Source: Verrucomicrobiota bacterium (GTDB lineage: Bacteria; Verrucomicrobiota; Verrucomicrobiia; Verrucomicrobiales; DEV007). Taken from it: a DNA stretch of 64,000 nt. The stretch lies in the NCBI GenBank assembly GCA_018970725.1, contig JAGWVU010000018.1, forward strand, positions 29,757 to 93,756, read 5' to 3'. Every line of letters begins with the position of its first letter. Position 1 is the stretch's first letter. Both the position numbers and the translations under genes were made by a program. This document shows, piece after piece, positions 27,401-34,791 of this stretch. The notes beneath the pieces were generated by a model. It saw nothing but the letters and a program-made list of their open reading frames with translations, made no database searches and was not told the DNA's origin.

Positions 27401-29400
27401 TGATCAAACTGTTTCCGGACGGAGGTTCCCGCACCAACGGGGCGGATCCCGTATCCGGCAAGGTCGCGGTGGAGAACGGCGGTCCGCAAGACTATTCGCA
27501 GATGGTGACCATCGATTTTGCGGATACCACCGTTCCCCTTCCGATTTTGGCCGGGGCTGGGAACGGGCATCTGCGGGAAGGACCGTCGGCGAATCAGTGG
27601 ACCGCGGTGCCTTCCTCCGAGGCGCGTCCGAGGGAACACTGGTGCTGGAACCGGGACGGCGCTTTCAAGATGGCCGGGGTGGTCGTGCCACCCGGAACCA
27701 ACCTGGGGATCAACCGGGGGCGGTTGCAAATGACCGGTGGTCATCAGGGATATGGCATCAGTGAACCGGGCTTTCTCACCTTTAGTGGTCATGGGTTGGT
27801 GCGTCCGGTGGACGTGGTCCGGAGCTATTTGATCCCGCACGGGGATGACCGGTTGGTCGCCGCCCAGCGCGATGTCCCGGCCAGCACCTTCCAACAGCAT
27901 GTCCTCTACGGGAACAACGCGCGCTTGGTCGCGAGCAACTTCACCGTGGAATATGGAAACCAAGGCTACGGTCGGGAGGGAATCCCGGGGCCCGGCCCCA
28001 ATCAGGCGGCGGATCCCAAGGCTCTGGTGGATCCCACCGTGGCCAATGTGCCATCGAGCCGCCGTGCGATTGTGCCCGACAACTTCCAACTCAACATGAA
28101 CCAGTGGGGCGACTGGGACAACGGCGTGGCGGCGGAGTTGGACGGCCCCATGATCAATAAACCGGACGAAGGGAACGCCATGGGGGTGGCCTACGCCGAC
28201 TACGTGCCCAAGCCATGGATCACGAACAGTCCCGAGCGGGCCTTCATTCCGTATTTCACGGATTCCTGGGTGCAGGAACCGGCCGGTCCGGGCCTTTGGT
28301 CGCCCAACCGGATCATGCCGGGGCCGGGCATGCTCGGTTCCCTTCCCACCGGCGTCTATGACCGGAGCGGTGGTCCGGGCGGCCAGCCCTGGCAGACGCT
28401 CCTGTTCCGCAGGGTCGGCGGTTCCGTGCAGCAGAGCGCCCGAGGCCAAAGCCCACGCACCGGAAATGTCCACCCGGGATGGGAGCATCCGAGGGATCAT
28501 TACCTGCTGGATTTCTTCTGGATGCCGGTCGTCGAGCCCTATTCGATCAGCGAACCGCTGGCCACCGCCGGCAAGGTCAACATGAACTACGCCATCCAGC
28601 CGTTCGACTACATCAAGCGCAAGAGCAGCCTCCTCGGGGTATTCTCCTCCGAGGAACTTCTCACGGTTCCGAACCGGCTCAGCATCGGCGCAGCGAACGC
28701 CGCCAACGCTTACAAGGAGGGCGAAGGTTGGGGCGCCGGTTACAACCGCACCACCAACACAGGCGGCACCCTCAGGGATGTCAGCCTCCGCACCTGGATC
28801 AACCTGGACCAGACGCTGCGCCAGTTCGACGACCTTTTCGGCAGGCCGGGGAGCAAAAATCGTCCCCAGATTTTCCGCACCGCCTCACAGATCTGCGAAC
28901 AGTGGCTGGTTCCCGGCCGTCCGGTCAGGGGCAATCCTTTCGGGGTCACCAACATGCGGCTTGAGGATGTGGCCCAGTGGTATAACCCCGACTCTAATCC
29001 GGTGGCCGGCAACCGCAGCTTCGGCCTGGTCGGCGACAACGTCAGGGAACGTCCCTACACCAACCTCATCGCCCGGTTGACGACCAAGTCGAATACCTAC
29101 AACGTCCACTATCGCGCCCAGATCATCCGGCAGTCGCCCCTGTCCCCGGTGAATCCGGGGCAACGGCGTTCGGATGCCGAGTTCGCCACCTTTGATGCCT
29201 CGACGGACAAGATGGTCGGCGAGTATCGCGGATCCAGCATTGTGGAACGATACATTGATCCGAACGATATCAGGATTCCCGACTACGCCTCGCTGTCCCT
29301 GCGGGGGAGTTTGCAACTCGGCAATGACAAGGCCTCGGTGGATACCTTGGACAAATTCTACCGGTTCCGCGTGGTGAGCGAGAAAAGGTTCGCCCCTTGA
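24478..29400 (+). CDS. giant pseudopilin-like protein, Verru_Chthon cassette protein A type
   Basis: The 1640-residue product begins with a basic leader and a type IV pilin-like segment, EQGIALVTVLAILTLTAV (residues 16-33), with a possible prepilin cleavage after Gly18. The rest is a long, Gly/Asn/Pro-rich secreted region with repeated WDTP, NPRPDRIAYALLSR and similar stretches and few cysteines. I recognise the family as Verru_Chthon cassette protein A, found in large copy numbers in Verrucomicrobium and Chthoniobacter, usually beside proteins B, C and D. Those partners are missing here. A role as a GspK-like minor pseudopilin or surface fibre component is inference. The 24346-24477 leader shows no clear promoter. 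Confidence 0.82.
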   Translation: MKASPTSKRPRRTRREQGIALVTVLAILTLTAVLVMAFFTISRSELASSTVYSRGVEASHLSKSAMDMVIHQIRSATDRKGTAWASQPGMIRTWQEEKRQCYKLYSDETMVVSEDKVFDDFKDLAAWRNDVRFVDLNAPVIRTYDTRTEYFYPIIDPRAAIGNTKVEGFEVNFGAVGASPASRTLPMPVKWIYQLEDGTLGTLVGSGTKGQFQAIGGAAGRRPTADNPIVARFAFWADDETAKLNVNTAAGGVAWDTPRAAGVSDRAYGMFQPVANEFQRYPGHPATTSMMHVLFPGVALPNSDRYDRQSAEAYYDLIPRVQRGGSIGGGFAGTNNRYGLILPIQPDEDRLYATIDEFIFRAPQVGLSDGRTGVSFERQQQRKVGQWPLLRPTDLGRLQFFLTATSKAPEVTIFNTPRISVWPSYHGDPQRNDHLRYFTSYDRRLRFCAEVGKRDGAAGSDSRAPKTTDGREPAMYHFQRKNAASNTADYADIPRNRELYAYLQNMMSSPVPGMDTSDGVRNWNSFRNKYGERNANQIITEVFDYIRSLNLFDDLLMKQHGIQQITTSRLPSAPVAISRNFANNGYFGYWPPGAPNDGTHTTFTPGRLSVYQEPDLINGHAGYVGADTHTGHGQVAPIQITPPGGAVTKGFGRFFSVREAGIAILACAQDNGRPAGLSRMGVGVTNLGSTNEGWATTGVRVTGVAAGNRVTSDGSRPTWDYSNVPPLSQVTKPHVYNVYKLNQFTKTGTSGTPEPIQLTDLDSNTVQIPCDPPMGGLQFYTYVSNEANWNRTLQVDKPLTGGATQVQAILLVSLYSPSKGWTLINPDFRFEMDVQRDFGLNSQGFGFPMGAQMLKTPHAGFRRIWGGRDNGGILEPRMLTIGHSRVNNPRPDRIAYALLSRSTPALLNPLNTAPPFAAFNADAASPPGADPTEGPQSYVYPWVSTTMTIPGRATTPGSFSNQIATSMALNGGRLVIKLFPDGGSRTNGADPVSGKVAVENGGPQDYSQMVTIDFADTTVPLPILAGAGNGHLREGPSANQWTAVPSSEARPREHWCWNRDGAFKMAGVVVPPGTNLGINRGRLQMTGGHQGYGISEPGFLTFSGHGLVRPVDVVRSYLIPHGDDRLVAAQRDVPASTFQQHVLYGNNARLVASNFTVEYGNQGYGREGIPGPGPNQAADPKALVDPTVANVPSSRRAIVPDNFQLNMNQWGDWDNGVAAELDGPMINKPDEGNAMGVAYADYVPKPWITNSPERAFIPYFTDSWVQEPAGPGLWSPNRIMPGPGMLGSLPTGVYDRSGGPGGQPWQTLLFRRVGGSVQQSARGQSPRTGNVHPGWEHPRDHYLLDFFWMPVVEPYSISEPLATAGKVNMNYAIQPFDYIKRKSSLLGVFSSEELLTVPNRLSIGAANAANAYKEGEGWGAGYNRTTNTGGTLRDVSLRTWINLDQTLRQFDDLFGRPGSKNRPQIFRTASQICEQWLVPGRPVRGNPFGVTNMRLEDVAQWYNPDSNPVAGNRSFGLVGDNVRERPYTNLIARLTTKSNTYNVHYRAQIIRQSPLSPVNPGQRRSDAEFATFDASTDKMVGEYRGSSIVERYIDPNDIRIPDYASLSLRGSLQLGNDKASVDTLDKFYRFRVVSEKRFAP

Positions 29401-29751
29401 CCGCGTCATTGGCCTGATCCTTGCTTCCTATCAGCAAACGAAGGGTGGCGCGATCCTTGGAAAATGTGAATAACATGGGGAAAACCGAAGGCACCCCCGT
29501 CCACGTGTCCCTCAGTCAGGGGAGTGAAGCCCGGTCAGGGTGACGAATCCGTCACCAGTTTCCCGAGGAGTCCCGCCGGCACCGGCGTCGATTCCATGGC
29601 GGAAAGGTTTGCGAGTGTCGGAAATACGGGGAAATTGCATATCCGGGGGGTGAGGGCCGAACGACCTTCTCCCGGGCCCGGTAAGGGAAGGCATCCCGGG
29701 GATTGTGACGGAATGGTCACGGCGAACCGCTCCGGTTTCCCGGAGGAAAAT
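29401..29751 (+). other. spacer before folP with a repeated 26-base sequence and two GTGAC palindromes
   Basis: This 351-base spacer has no recognisable gene. It contains the first copy (29459-29484) of a sequence that recurs at the folP start, and two palindromes: GTGACG/CGTCAC at 29540-29555 (four-base spacer) and GTGAC/GTCAC at 29705-29720 (six-base spacer). The folP frame is open back to 29524, so part of it could be coding if folP starts earlier. Confidence 0.5.
29459..29484 (+). repeat. direct repeat, copy 1 of 2 (DnaA-box-like core)
   Basis: The 26 bases match the copy at 29745-29770 at 22 positions (shared core GGAAAATGTGAA, then AAC, TGGG and AAA). The core TGTGAATAA at 29465-29473 is the complement of TTATTCACA, a sequence that fits the DnaA-box consensus. 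From the GTG at 29466 it also opens a 25-codon frame beginning VNNMGK, ending at 29543. Confidence 0.55.
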
Positions 29752-29770
29752 GTGAACAACTTGGGCAAAG
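29745..29770 (+). repeat. direct repeat, copy 2 of 2, carrying the folP start
   Basis: This copy contains GGAGG at 29742-29746 at its edge and the GTG at 29752, from which the product begins VNNLGK, parallel to VNNMGK in copy 1. The DnaA-like core is changed to TGTGAACAA. The pair could be a duplicated translation-initiation region or paired protein-binding sites. Confidence 0.5.
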
Positions 29771-30663
29771 AATCGACGGACGTTAGGGTGACGTGGCGCT
29801 GCGGTCTCCGTCGGGTTGATTTTTCCGATGGCGGGAAGATCGTCGGAATCCTCAACGTCACGCCCGACTCCTTTTCCGACGGGGGTAGCCACCCGGAGGT
29901 GGCCGATGCCGTGGCCCACGGTTTGGCGATGAAGCGGGACGGGGCCGCCATTTTGGATGTGGGCGGGGAATCGACCCGGCCTGGAGCGACGCCGGTCCCG
30001 CTGGACTTGGAATTGGAGCGGGTCATTCCGGTGATCAAGGCCCTGCGGGCGGCCGATCCCGAGGTGGTCCTCTCCGTGGATACGTCCAAAGCCGCGGTGG
30101 CTCGCGAGGCGCTCGCGGCGGGGGCGGATATCGTCAACGACGTCACTGGGTTGACGGGGGACGCCGCCATGGCGGAGACGGTGGCGGCAGCTGGGGCCGG
30201 CCTCGTCATTATGCACCTCAGGGGCACGCCGGCCACCATGCAACAGGCCCCGGAATATGAGGACGTGTTTCGTGAGGTGCGCTCGTTTTTCGAACGCCAG
30301 ATCGCGTTGGCGCTTCGTTCTGGGATTGCCGCGGATCAGTTGGTGCTCGATCCCGGGATTGGGTTCGGAAAAAATCTCGAACATAACCTCACCCTGTTGC
30401 GCCGCCTCGGAGAATTGAGTGTGGCGGGGTATCCTCTGATGCTCGGGGTATCGAGGAAGTCGATGTTCCGGGGCTTGCTGGGGGCGGAACGAGCTGATCT
30501 CGCGGCCCTGACGGCGGCGTCCACCGGCCTGACCCGGGCCCGGGGCGTGCTCTTGCACCGGGTGCACGACGTGAGAGTGAACTGGCTTGCCCTCCGCCTG
30601 GCGGAAGCGCTGCAGCCCGAGGGGAATTCCATTGCACCTCGGAGAATCAGTGACAGTCTGTAG
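29752..30663 (+). CDS. folP: dihydropteroate synthase
   Basis: FolP joins p-aminobenzoate to the pterin diphosphate in folate synthesis. The product has the family signatures GILNVTPDSFSDGG, DVGGESTRPGA, SVDTSKAAVAREAL, VNDVTG and DPGIGFGKNLEHN in the expected order. The GTG at 29752, five bases after GGAGG, gives 303 residues, slightly long; the frame is open to 29524, so an earlier start (ATG at 29713) is possible. The cdaA gene follows after 14 bases, an arrangement seen in other bacteria. Confidence 0.93.
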   Translation: MNNLGKESTDVRVTWRCGLRRVDFSDGGKIVGILNVTPDSFSDGGSHPEVADAVAHGLAMKRDGAAILDVGGESTRPGATPVPLDLELERVIPVIKALRAADPEVVLSVDTSKAAVAREALAAGADIVNDVTGLTGDAAMAETVAAAGAGLVIMHLRGTPATMQQAPEYEDVFREVRSFFERQIALALRSGIAADQLVLDPGIGFGKNLEHNLTLLRRLGELSVAGYPLMLGVSRKSMFRGLLGAERADLAALTAASTGLTRARGVLLHRVHDVRVNWLALRLAEALQPEGNSIAPRRISDSL

Positions 30664-30677
30664 GCCCCGTCCCTCCC

Positions 30678-31535
30678 ATGAACCCTTTGCAGAGATTCCT
30701 TACCCAGTTCCAGATCGACTGGCGGGATGGGGTGGAAATCCTCCTCATCGCCGTGGTGATCTACCATGGCTACGTCTATTTCCGGGCGACCCGGGCGGCG
30801 CGCATCCTGACCGGTCTGACCTTTTTCCTGATCGGACTGACGTTGCTGGCGATTGCCCTCGAATTGGATGTGATCGAATGGATGCTGCGCAGCATTTCGG
30901 TCTTTCTGGCGGTCAGTCTCGTGGTGATCTTCCAACCGGAGTTGCGGCGCGGCCTGGCGCAACTCGGCAGTCATCCCTGGTTTTCGGCGTTCACCGGTCC
31001 CCCGGAGGCGACGGCCGAAAGCCTCATCGAGATCGCCATCATCCTTTCCAAGCGGCGTTTCGGCGCCCTCATCGCCATCGAGCGGAGTATCAGCTTGGAA
31101 CCCTACCTTGACACGGGCGTGGTGCTCGATTGCCGGCTTTCCCCGGAGATCATGCTCGCCATCTTTCAGCCCAAATCGGCGCTCCACGACGGAGGCGTCG
31201 TCTTCCGGATGTCGGACGAGCGCGTCCTCGGTGCCGGTTGCGTCTTTCCGGTTTCCCACCGGGAACTGACGGACCGGAGCATCGGCCTCCGCCACCGCGC
31301 CGCGATCGGAATCACCGAGGAATCCGACGCCATCGCCATCGTGGTGTCGGAAGAGACCGGGCAACTCTCCCTTGCCGAGGACGGGCGTCTGGAGCGCAAC
31401 CTGGAAGAGAATCAATTCCGCAAAAAACTGTATGACTACTTCTCACCGCCGCCCGGAGGAACCGAGAAAGCGATCGAAGAAAAAAGCCGGGATCTGGATG
31501 ATCCTGATCCGGGATTGGAAAGCGAAGCTCGTTAG
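30678..31535 (+). CDS. cdaA: membrane diadenylate cyclase (c-di-AMP synthase)
   Basis: CdaA makes the second messenger c-di-AMP, which controls potassium, osmolyte and wall homeostasis. The 285-residue product has three N-terminal helices (about residues 19-95) and a DAC domain with SALHDGGVVF, where DGA-type motif is DGG, and GLRHRAAIGITEESDA carrying the RHR motif. The C-terminal tail is acidic. It lies 14 bases after folP, and a YbbR-like stub starts inside its 3' end. glmM, a frequent neighbour, is not present. Confidence 0.93.
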   Translation: MNPLQRFLTQFQIDWRDGVEILLIAVVIYHGYVYFRATRAARILTGLTFFLIGLTLLAIALELDVIEWMLRSISVFLAVSLVVIFQPELRRGLAQLGSHPWFSAFTGPPEATAESLIEIAIILSKRRFGALIAIERSISLEPYLDTGVVLDCRLSPEIMLAIFQPKSALHDGGVVFRMSDERVLGAGCVFPVSHRELTDRSIGLRHRAAIGITEESDAIAIVVSEETGQLSLAEDGRLERNLEENQFRKKLYDYFSPPPGGTEKAIEEKSRDLDDPDPGLESEAR

Positions 31536-31707
31536 TTTGCTCATCGCGGTGGCGATCTGGGCGGTGATCGAGTCCCAGCTCGGCAGTCCGCGGGATGACC
31601 GCCGGACCAAGCCGGGGGCCGTGCCCGGTGGAGGGTCCGCTGCGCTGGTGCCCATGGGCCAAGCTGCGGAGCTTGCGATCCATTCGGCGCAACGGAGCGG
31701 GAGGTAA
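31498..31707 (+). CDS. YbbR/CdaR-like membrane stub
   Basis: The 69-residue product starts MILIRDWKAKLVSLLIAVAIW and has one helix at about residues 8-27, just like the N-terminal anchor of CdaR/YbbR, the usual partner of CdaA. The repeated extracellular YbbR domains are missing; only about 40 Pro/Gly/Arg-rich residues follow. It overlaps cdaA by 38 bases. An ATG at 31432 would give 91 residues. It may be a degenerate cdaR or a genuine short regulator. Confidence 0.55.
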   Translation: MILIRDWKAKLVSLLIAVAIWAVIESQLGSPRDDRRTKPGAVPGGGSAALVPMGQAAELAIHSAQRSGR

Positions 31708-31736
31708 GGTTTGGGTGCGCCGGGAATCCCCCCCGC

Positions 31737-32714
31737 TCAACGCGCGATGCGCCGGGGATTCTTCAGAAGCCACATCTCTTCGTCTTCCACGAAGTGAACC
31801 GAGCGCCCCCGCTTCACATTGCTGACCCGGCGCCGGATGTGTTTCCAGATTTGCTTGTGGAAGCCGATGGTGGCAGCGAACAAGCTGAGCAGGTCCATGA
31901 ACTGCTCGTCATCGGCGAGCCCGGGTTCCCCGACGTGGATCCGGGAATCGGCGCCGAGGGCGAGGAGCCTGCCGTCGATCGAGCCGATCTTCCGGCCTTG
32001 GGCGAGAATCGTGTAATCGACGCCGATGGACACCCAGTGACAGTCCAGATCGATATACCACATCCGGTCGGTCTTCGGCTGGTAATAAGAAAAGGAGAAG
32101 GAGGGGGGGATGCGGAAGAGCCGTCGGTTCTGCTGGATCACCACCAGATGCTCGTATTCGGCGAGGATGACCGCGAACGAAGCGAGGGCGCGTCGGGAAC
32201 CGAGGGAATTCTGGATCTCGCGGACTGAAAGTTCCTCGATCGTCCCCTGCCAACGGATTCGGGACGAGGTGTTGCGGAACATCTTGATCACGAGGCGCGA
32301 CTTGTCGATATCGTCGGCCGTCACCGGATCATGGTCAGGTTCCACGACCATTTGGTCGAGTTCGCCCTCGGAGGCATCCCGAGCCGGGGACTTCGATTTG
32401 GCCGCGGCGCGGCGCTCCTTGGCCTGTCGTTTTTCGAGGGCGGCGAGGGTGCGCTCGCGAACTTCCTTGGATGGGCGCCAGACATCGGTGCGGATGCCGA
32501 ACAAATGACTCTCCTCCCGTTTGTGCTCCTGTCGATCCTCGTCGAAGCCCTTTCCGGTCACGGCCATGTTCTGGGAGAACTGACGATCCTCGGCCGATTT
32601 AAGTTTGGTGAGGATCTCGATGTTGGTCGGATTCAGCCCGGCCGCGATCCACATGTCGACAAAACGGGTGTGGCGCTTTTGCCTGCCTCCGGTGAGAACT
32701 CCCTCGGTTGCCAT
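31737..32714 (-). CDS. conserved-looking protein of unknown function
   Basis: The 325-residue product has no signal peptide. Residues 1-145 are highly charged and probably helical or disordered (RQAKERRAAAKSK region). From about residue 150 a compact beta-rich domain follows, with RIPPSFSFSYYQP, WYIDLDCHW and DYTILAQGRKIGSIDGR. The strand pattern weakly recalls LURP-one/Tubby-like domains, but I do not recognise a family with confidence. The ATG at 32714 is used because the longer frame runs into the upstream region of the divergent exporter gene. It converges on the cdaA group with a 29-base gap. Confidence 0.7.
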   Translation of the reverse strand: MATEGVLTGGRQKRHTRFVDMWIAAGLNPTNIEILTKLKSAEDRQFSQNMAVTGKGFDEDRQEHKREESHLFGIRTDVWRPSKEVRERTLAALEKRQAKERRAAAKSKSPARDASEGELDQMVVEPDHDPVTADDIDKSRLVIKMFRNTSSRIRWQGTIEELSVREIQNSLGSRRALASFAVILAEYEHLVVIQQNRRLFRIPPSFSFSYYQPKTDRMWYIDLDCHWVSIGVDYTILAQGRKIGSIDGRLLALGADSRIHVGEPGLADDEQFMDLLSLFAATIGFHKQIWKHIRRRVSNVKRGRSVHFVEDEEMWLLKNPRRIAR

Positions 32715-32856
32715 GGTCCTAACATGGGCAGAAACAGGGGTGGGGGCAATGGAAAATTTCGGAAGACCGAAAATTTCATGGTTGCCAGATGTTTGCTTGC
32801 CGCCCCTGCCCGGAAAATCGGTAGACCACGGCGGTTCTCCCGTCCAAGATGTCTCC

Positions 32857-34116
32857 ATGAAGCCAGTGGTCCATCACCAAGATTCCGCGCCCGTCTCCGG
32901 CCATCGCGATCTTGCTGGGCCATTGGGCATTGGCGTTTGGCTCTGCCTTCTCTGCGGTTTCGGTTCCAGCCCGGTCTCGGCCCAACTGCCCGTCGAGCCC
33001 CTGCAAGGCTATGTTTATGTGGAGCCCTTTGAGATCCGCAAGGAGTTCGCCTTCAAGCTCACCGTCTATCCAGAGTGGGAGGCGCGGGCCGGCGGGTCGC
33101 TCGATGCCGCCGCCCAGGAAAAATTGCTCAAGGAGATCACCGCCCAACTTGCGGAGGCCTGTCCGTTGGTGGTCGATGGACGTCAGGCGGACTTTGATTT
33201 CTCCCTGATCCGTTTTGTGCAGGTCAACCCGGACCTCGGTGTGGTCAAGGATACCCGCCCCGCGATCCCGGTCGGCGAGGCGATGGTGGCCGCGGTTTTC
33301 ACCACGCCGCGGGAAGCCTTTCCGGCCGAGCTGACGTTGAAGTGGAATTTGTTTCCCCGGCCGGACCTGATCATCCCGGTTCATTTCGTGGCCTCGGAGG
33401 GAAGGGGATCCTACGTCGTCACCAAGGACGCCCCCGAACATTCCTGGCTTGTGCCAAGGGAGGAAACCCCGGGGCTGGTGGCAGTCCCGGTTCCGGTCTC
33501 CGTGGCGCTGGCCCCGCGCCTTCTGATCCCGGTCTGGAGCTTGTCGCTTCTCGCCCTGGCCCTCGTCGCCGGGGCGGTCGGACGTTTCGCCAAGGGAGGC
33601 GGTCAGGTCGTGGCCGGTTTGCTGGCGGGCGTTCTCCTGGTCGCCGCCGTGGTCAGCTGGGGCTGGGGCGGCTTCTCGATTCGCGAGCCCGGTGCCGAAG
33701 TCCCCACCGTCCGGGAGGATCAGGCCGCCGAGATCGTCAACGCGCTGCTCCTCAACATCTATCATGCGTTCGACCACCGGGATGAGTCCAAGGTCTACGA
33801 TGTGCTCGATGTTTCGGTCGATGGTCCGCTCCTCGAGCGGGTTTACATCGATGTCCTCCGGGGCCTGCAGTTCGAGGATGGCGACGGACCCCGGGTCAAG
33901 GTCACCCACCTGGATCTTCGCCAAACCCACCCGGAGCCGCTCGAGGGTGAGGAGGGCTTCCGGTGCGATACCGAATGGGTCGCCGTCGGCAACGTGGTCC
34001 ACTGGGGGCACAGCCATACCCGGCTCAACAAGTATCACGCCTGGTTGACGATCAAACCGGTCAAGGGGACGTGGAAGGTGACCAATTTGGAGATCGTCGA
34101 GGAAGGACGGATTTGA
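32857..34116 (+). CDS. exporter-linked membrane protein with an NTF2-like C-terminal domain
   Basis: The 419-residue product has a signal peptide ending near SAQ at residue 43, an extracytoplasmic region to about 220, two adjacent helices (222-243 and 250-270), and a C-terminal domain (288-419) rich in alternating strands, ending WLTIKPVKGTWKVTNLEIVEEG, which reads like an NTF2/SnoaL-type fold. It is three bases upstream of an ABC ATPase and heads the six-gene exporter block, so it is probably an accessory factor for that transporter. The exact role is unknown. Confidence 0.75.
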   Translation: MKPVVHHQDSAPVSGHRDLAGPLGIGVWLCLLCGFGSSPVSAQLPVEPLQGYVYVEPFEIRKEFAFKLTVYPEWEARAGGSLDAAAQEKLLKEITAQLAEACPLVVDGRQADFDFSLIRFVQVNPDLGVVKDTRPAIPVGEAMVAAVFTTPREAFPAELTLKWNLFPRPDLIIPVHFVASEGRGSYVVTKDAPEHSWLVPREETPGLVAVPVPVSVALAPRLLIPVWSLSLLALALVAGAVGRFAKGGGQVVAGLLAGVLLVAAVVSWGWGGFSIREPGAEVPTVREDQAAEIVNALLLNIYHAFDHRDESKVYDVLDVSVDGPLLERVYIDVLRGLQFEDGDGPRVKVTHLDLRQTHPEPLEGEEGFRCDTEWVAVGNVVHWGHSHTRLNKYHAWLTIKPVKGTWKVTNLEIVEEGRI

Positions 34117-34119
34117 GAG

Positions 34120-34791
34120 ATGCCCGGCGCGGCGCTGCAACTTCGGGACCTTGTTTTCCGCTACCCCGGCGAGCGGTTTGCCCTTCGCGTCGCCCGGTTG
34201 GACGTGAGGGGCGGGGAACATCTCGCCATCACAGGCCCCAGCGGTTGTGGGAAGACCACCTTGCTGCGGCTCGCCGGTGGCATCCTGGTTCCAGAATGCG
34301 GCCTTGTCCAGTCGGGGGAAACCCTGCTTTCCGCCCTGCCCGATGCGGCCCGCCGCGCGTTCCGGCTCCGCCACATCGGGCTGGTCTTCCAGACGTTCGA
34401 GCTGGTGCCCTATCTGGATGCCCGGGACAACATCCTTCTGCCGTATCGTGTCTCCCGGGAATTGCCCCTCACGGCCGAAGTGAGGACCCGCGCCGAATCC
34501 CTCGCCGAACAGGCCGGGATCACCCACCTGCTCGAGCGGTCGCCGGGGGAAATTTCCCAAGGCGAGCGTCAGCGGATCGCGCTCTGCCGGGCCCTCGTCA
34601 CCCAACCCTCCCTGATCCTGGCGGACGAGCCGACCGGAAGCCTCGATCCCTTGAACCAGCAGCGCGCCGTGGCCTTGCTTCACGATCAGGCCCGGCAGGC
34701 CGGGGCCGCCCTGATCATGGTGACTCACGAGCCTTCGCTCCTGAGCGGTTTTGACCGGCACCTTTCGCTGCCCGAACTCCAAGCCTCATGA
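34120..34791 (+). CDS. ABC transporter ATPase, LolD/MacB type (first copy)
   Basis: The 223-residue product has Walker A GPSGCGKTT near residues 39-47, Q-loop LVFQTFELVPY, a signature ISQGERQRI (ordinary members have LSGGE), Walker B LILADEPTGSLD and a switch His in VTHE. It energises the FtsX-type permease encoded next, whose start overlaps its stop by four bases. The family exports or extracts lipoproteins, peptides or drugs rather than importing. Confidence 0.9.
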   Translation: MPGAALQLRDLVFRYPGERFALRVARLDVRGGEHLAITGPSGCGKTTLLRLAGGILVPECGLVQSGETLLSALPDAARRAFRLRHIGLVFQTFELVPYLDARDNILLPYRVSRELPLTAEVRTRAESLAEQAGITHLLERSPGEISQGERQRIALCRALVTQPSLILADEPTGSLDPLNQQRAVALLHDQARQAGAALIMVTHEPSLLSGFDRHLSLPELQAS

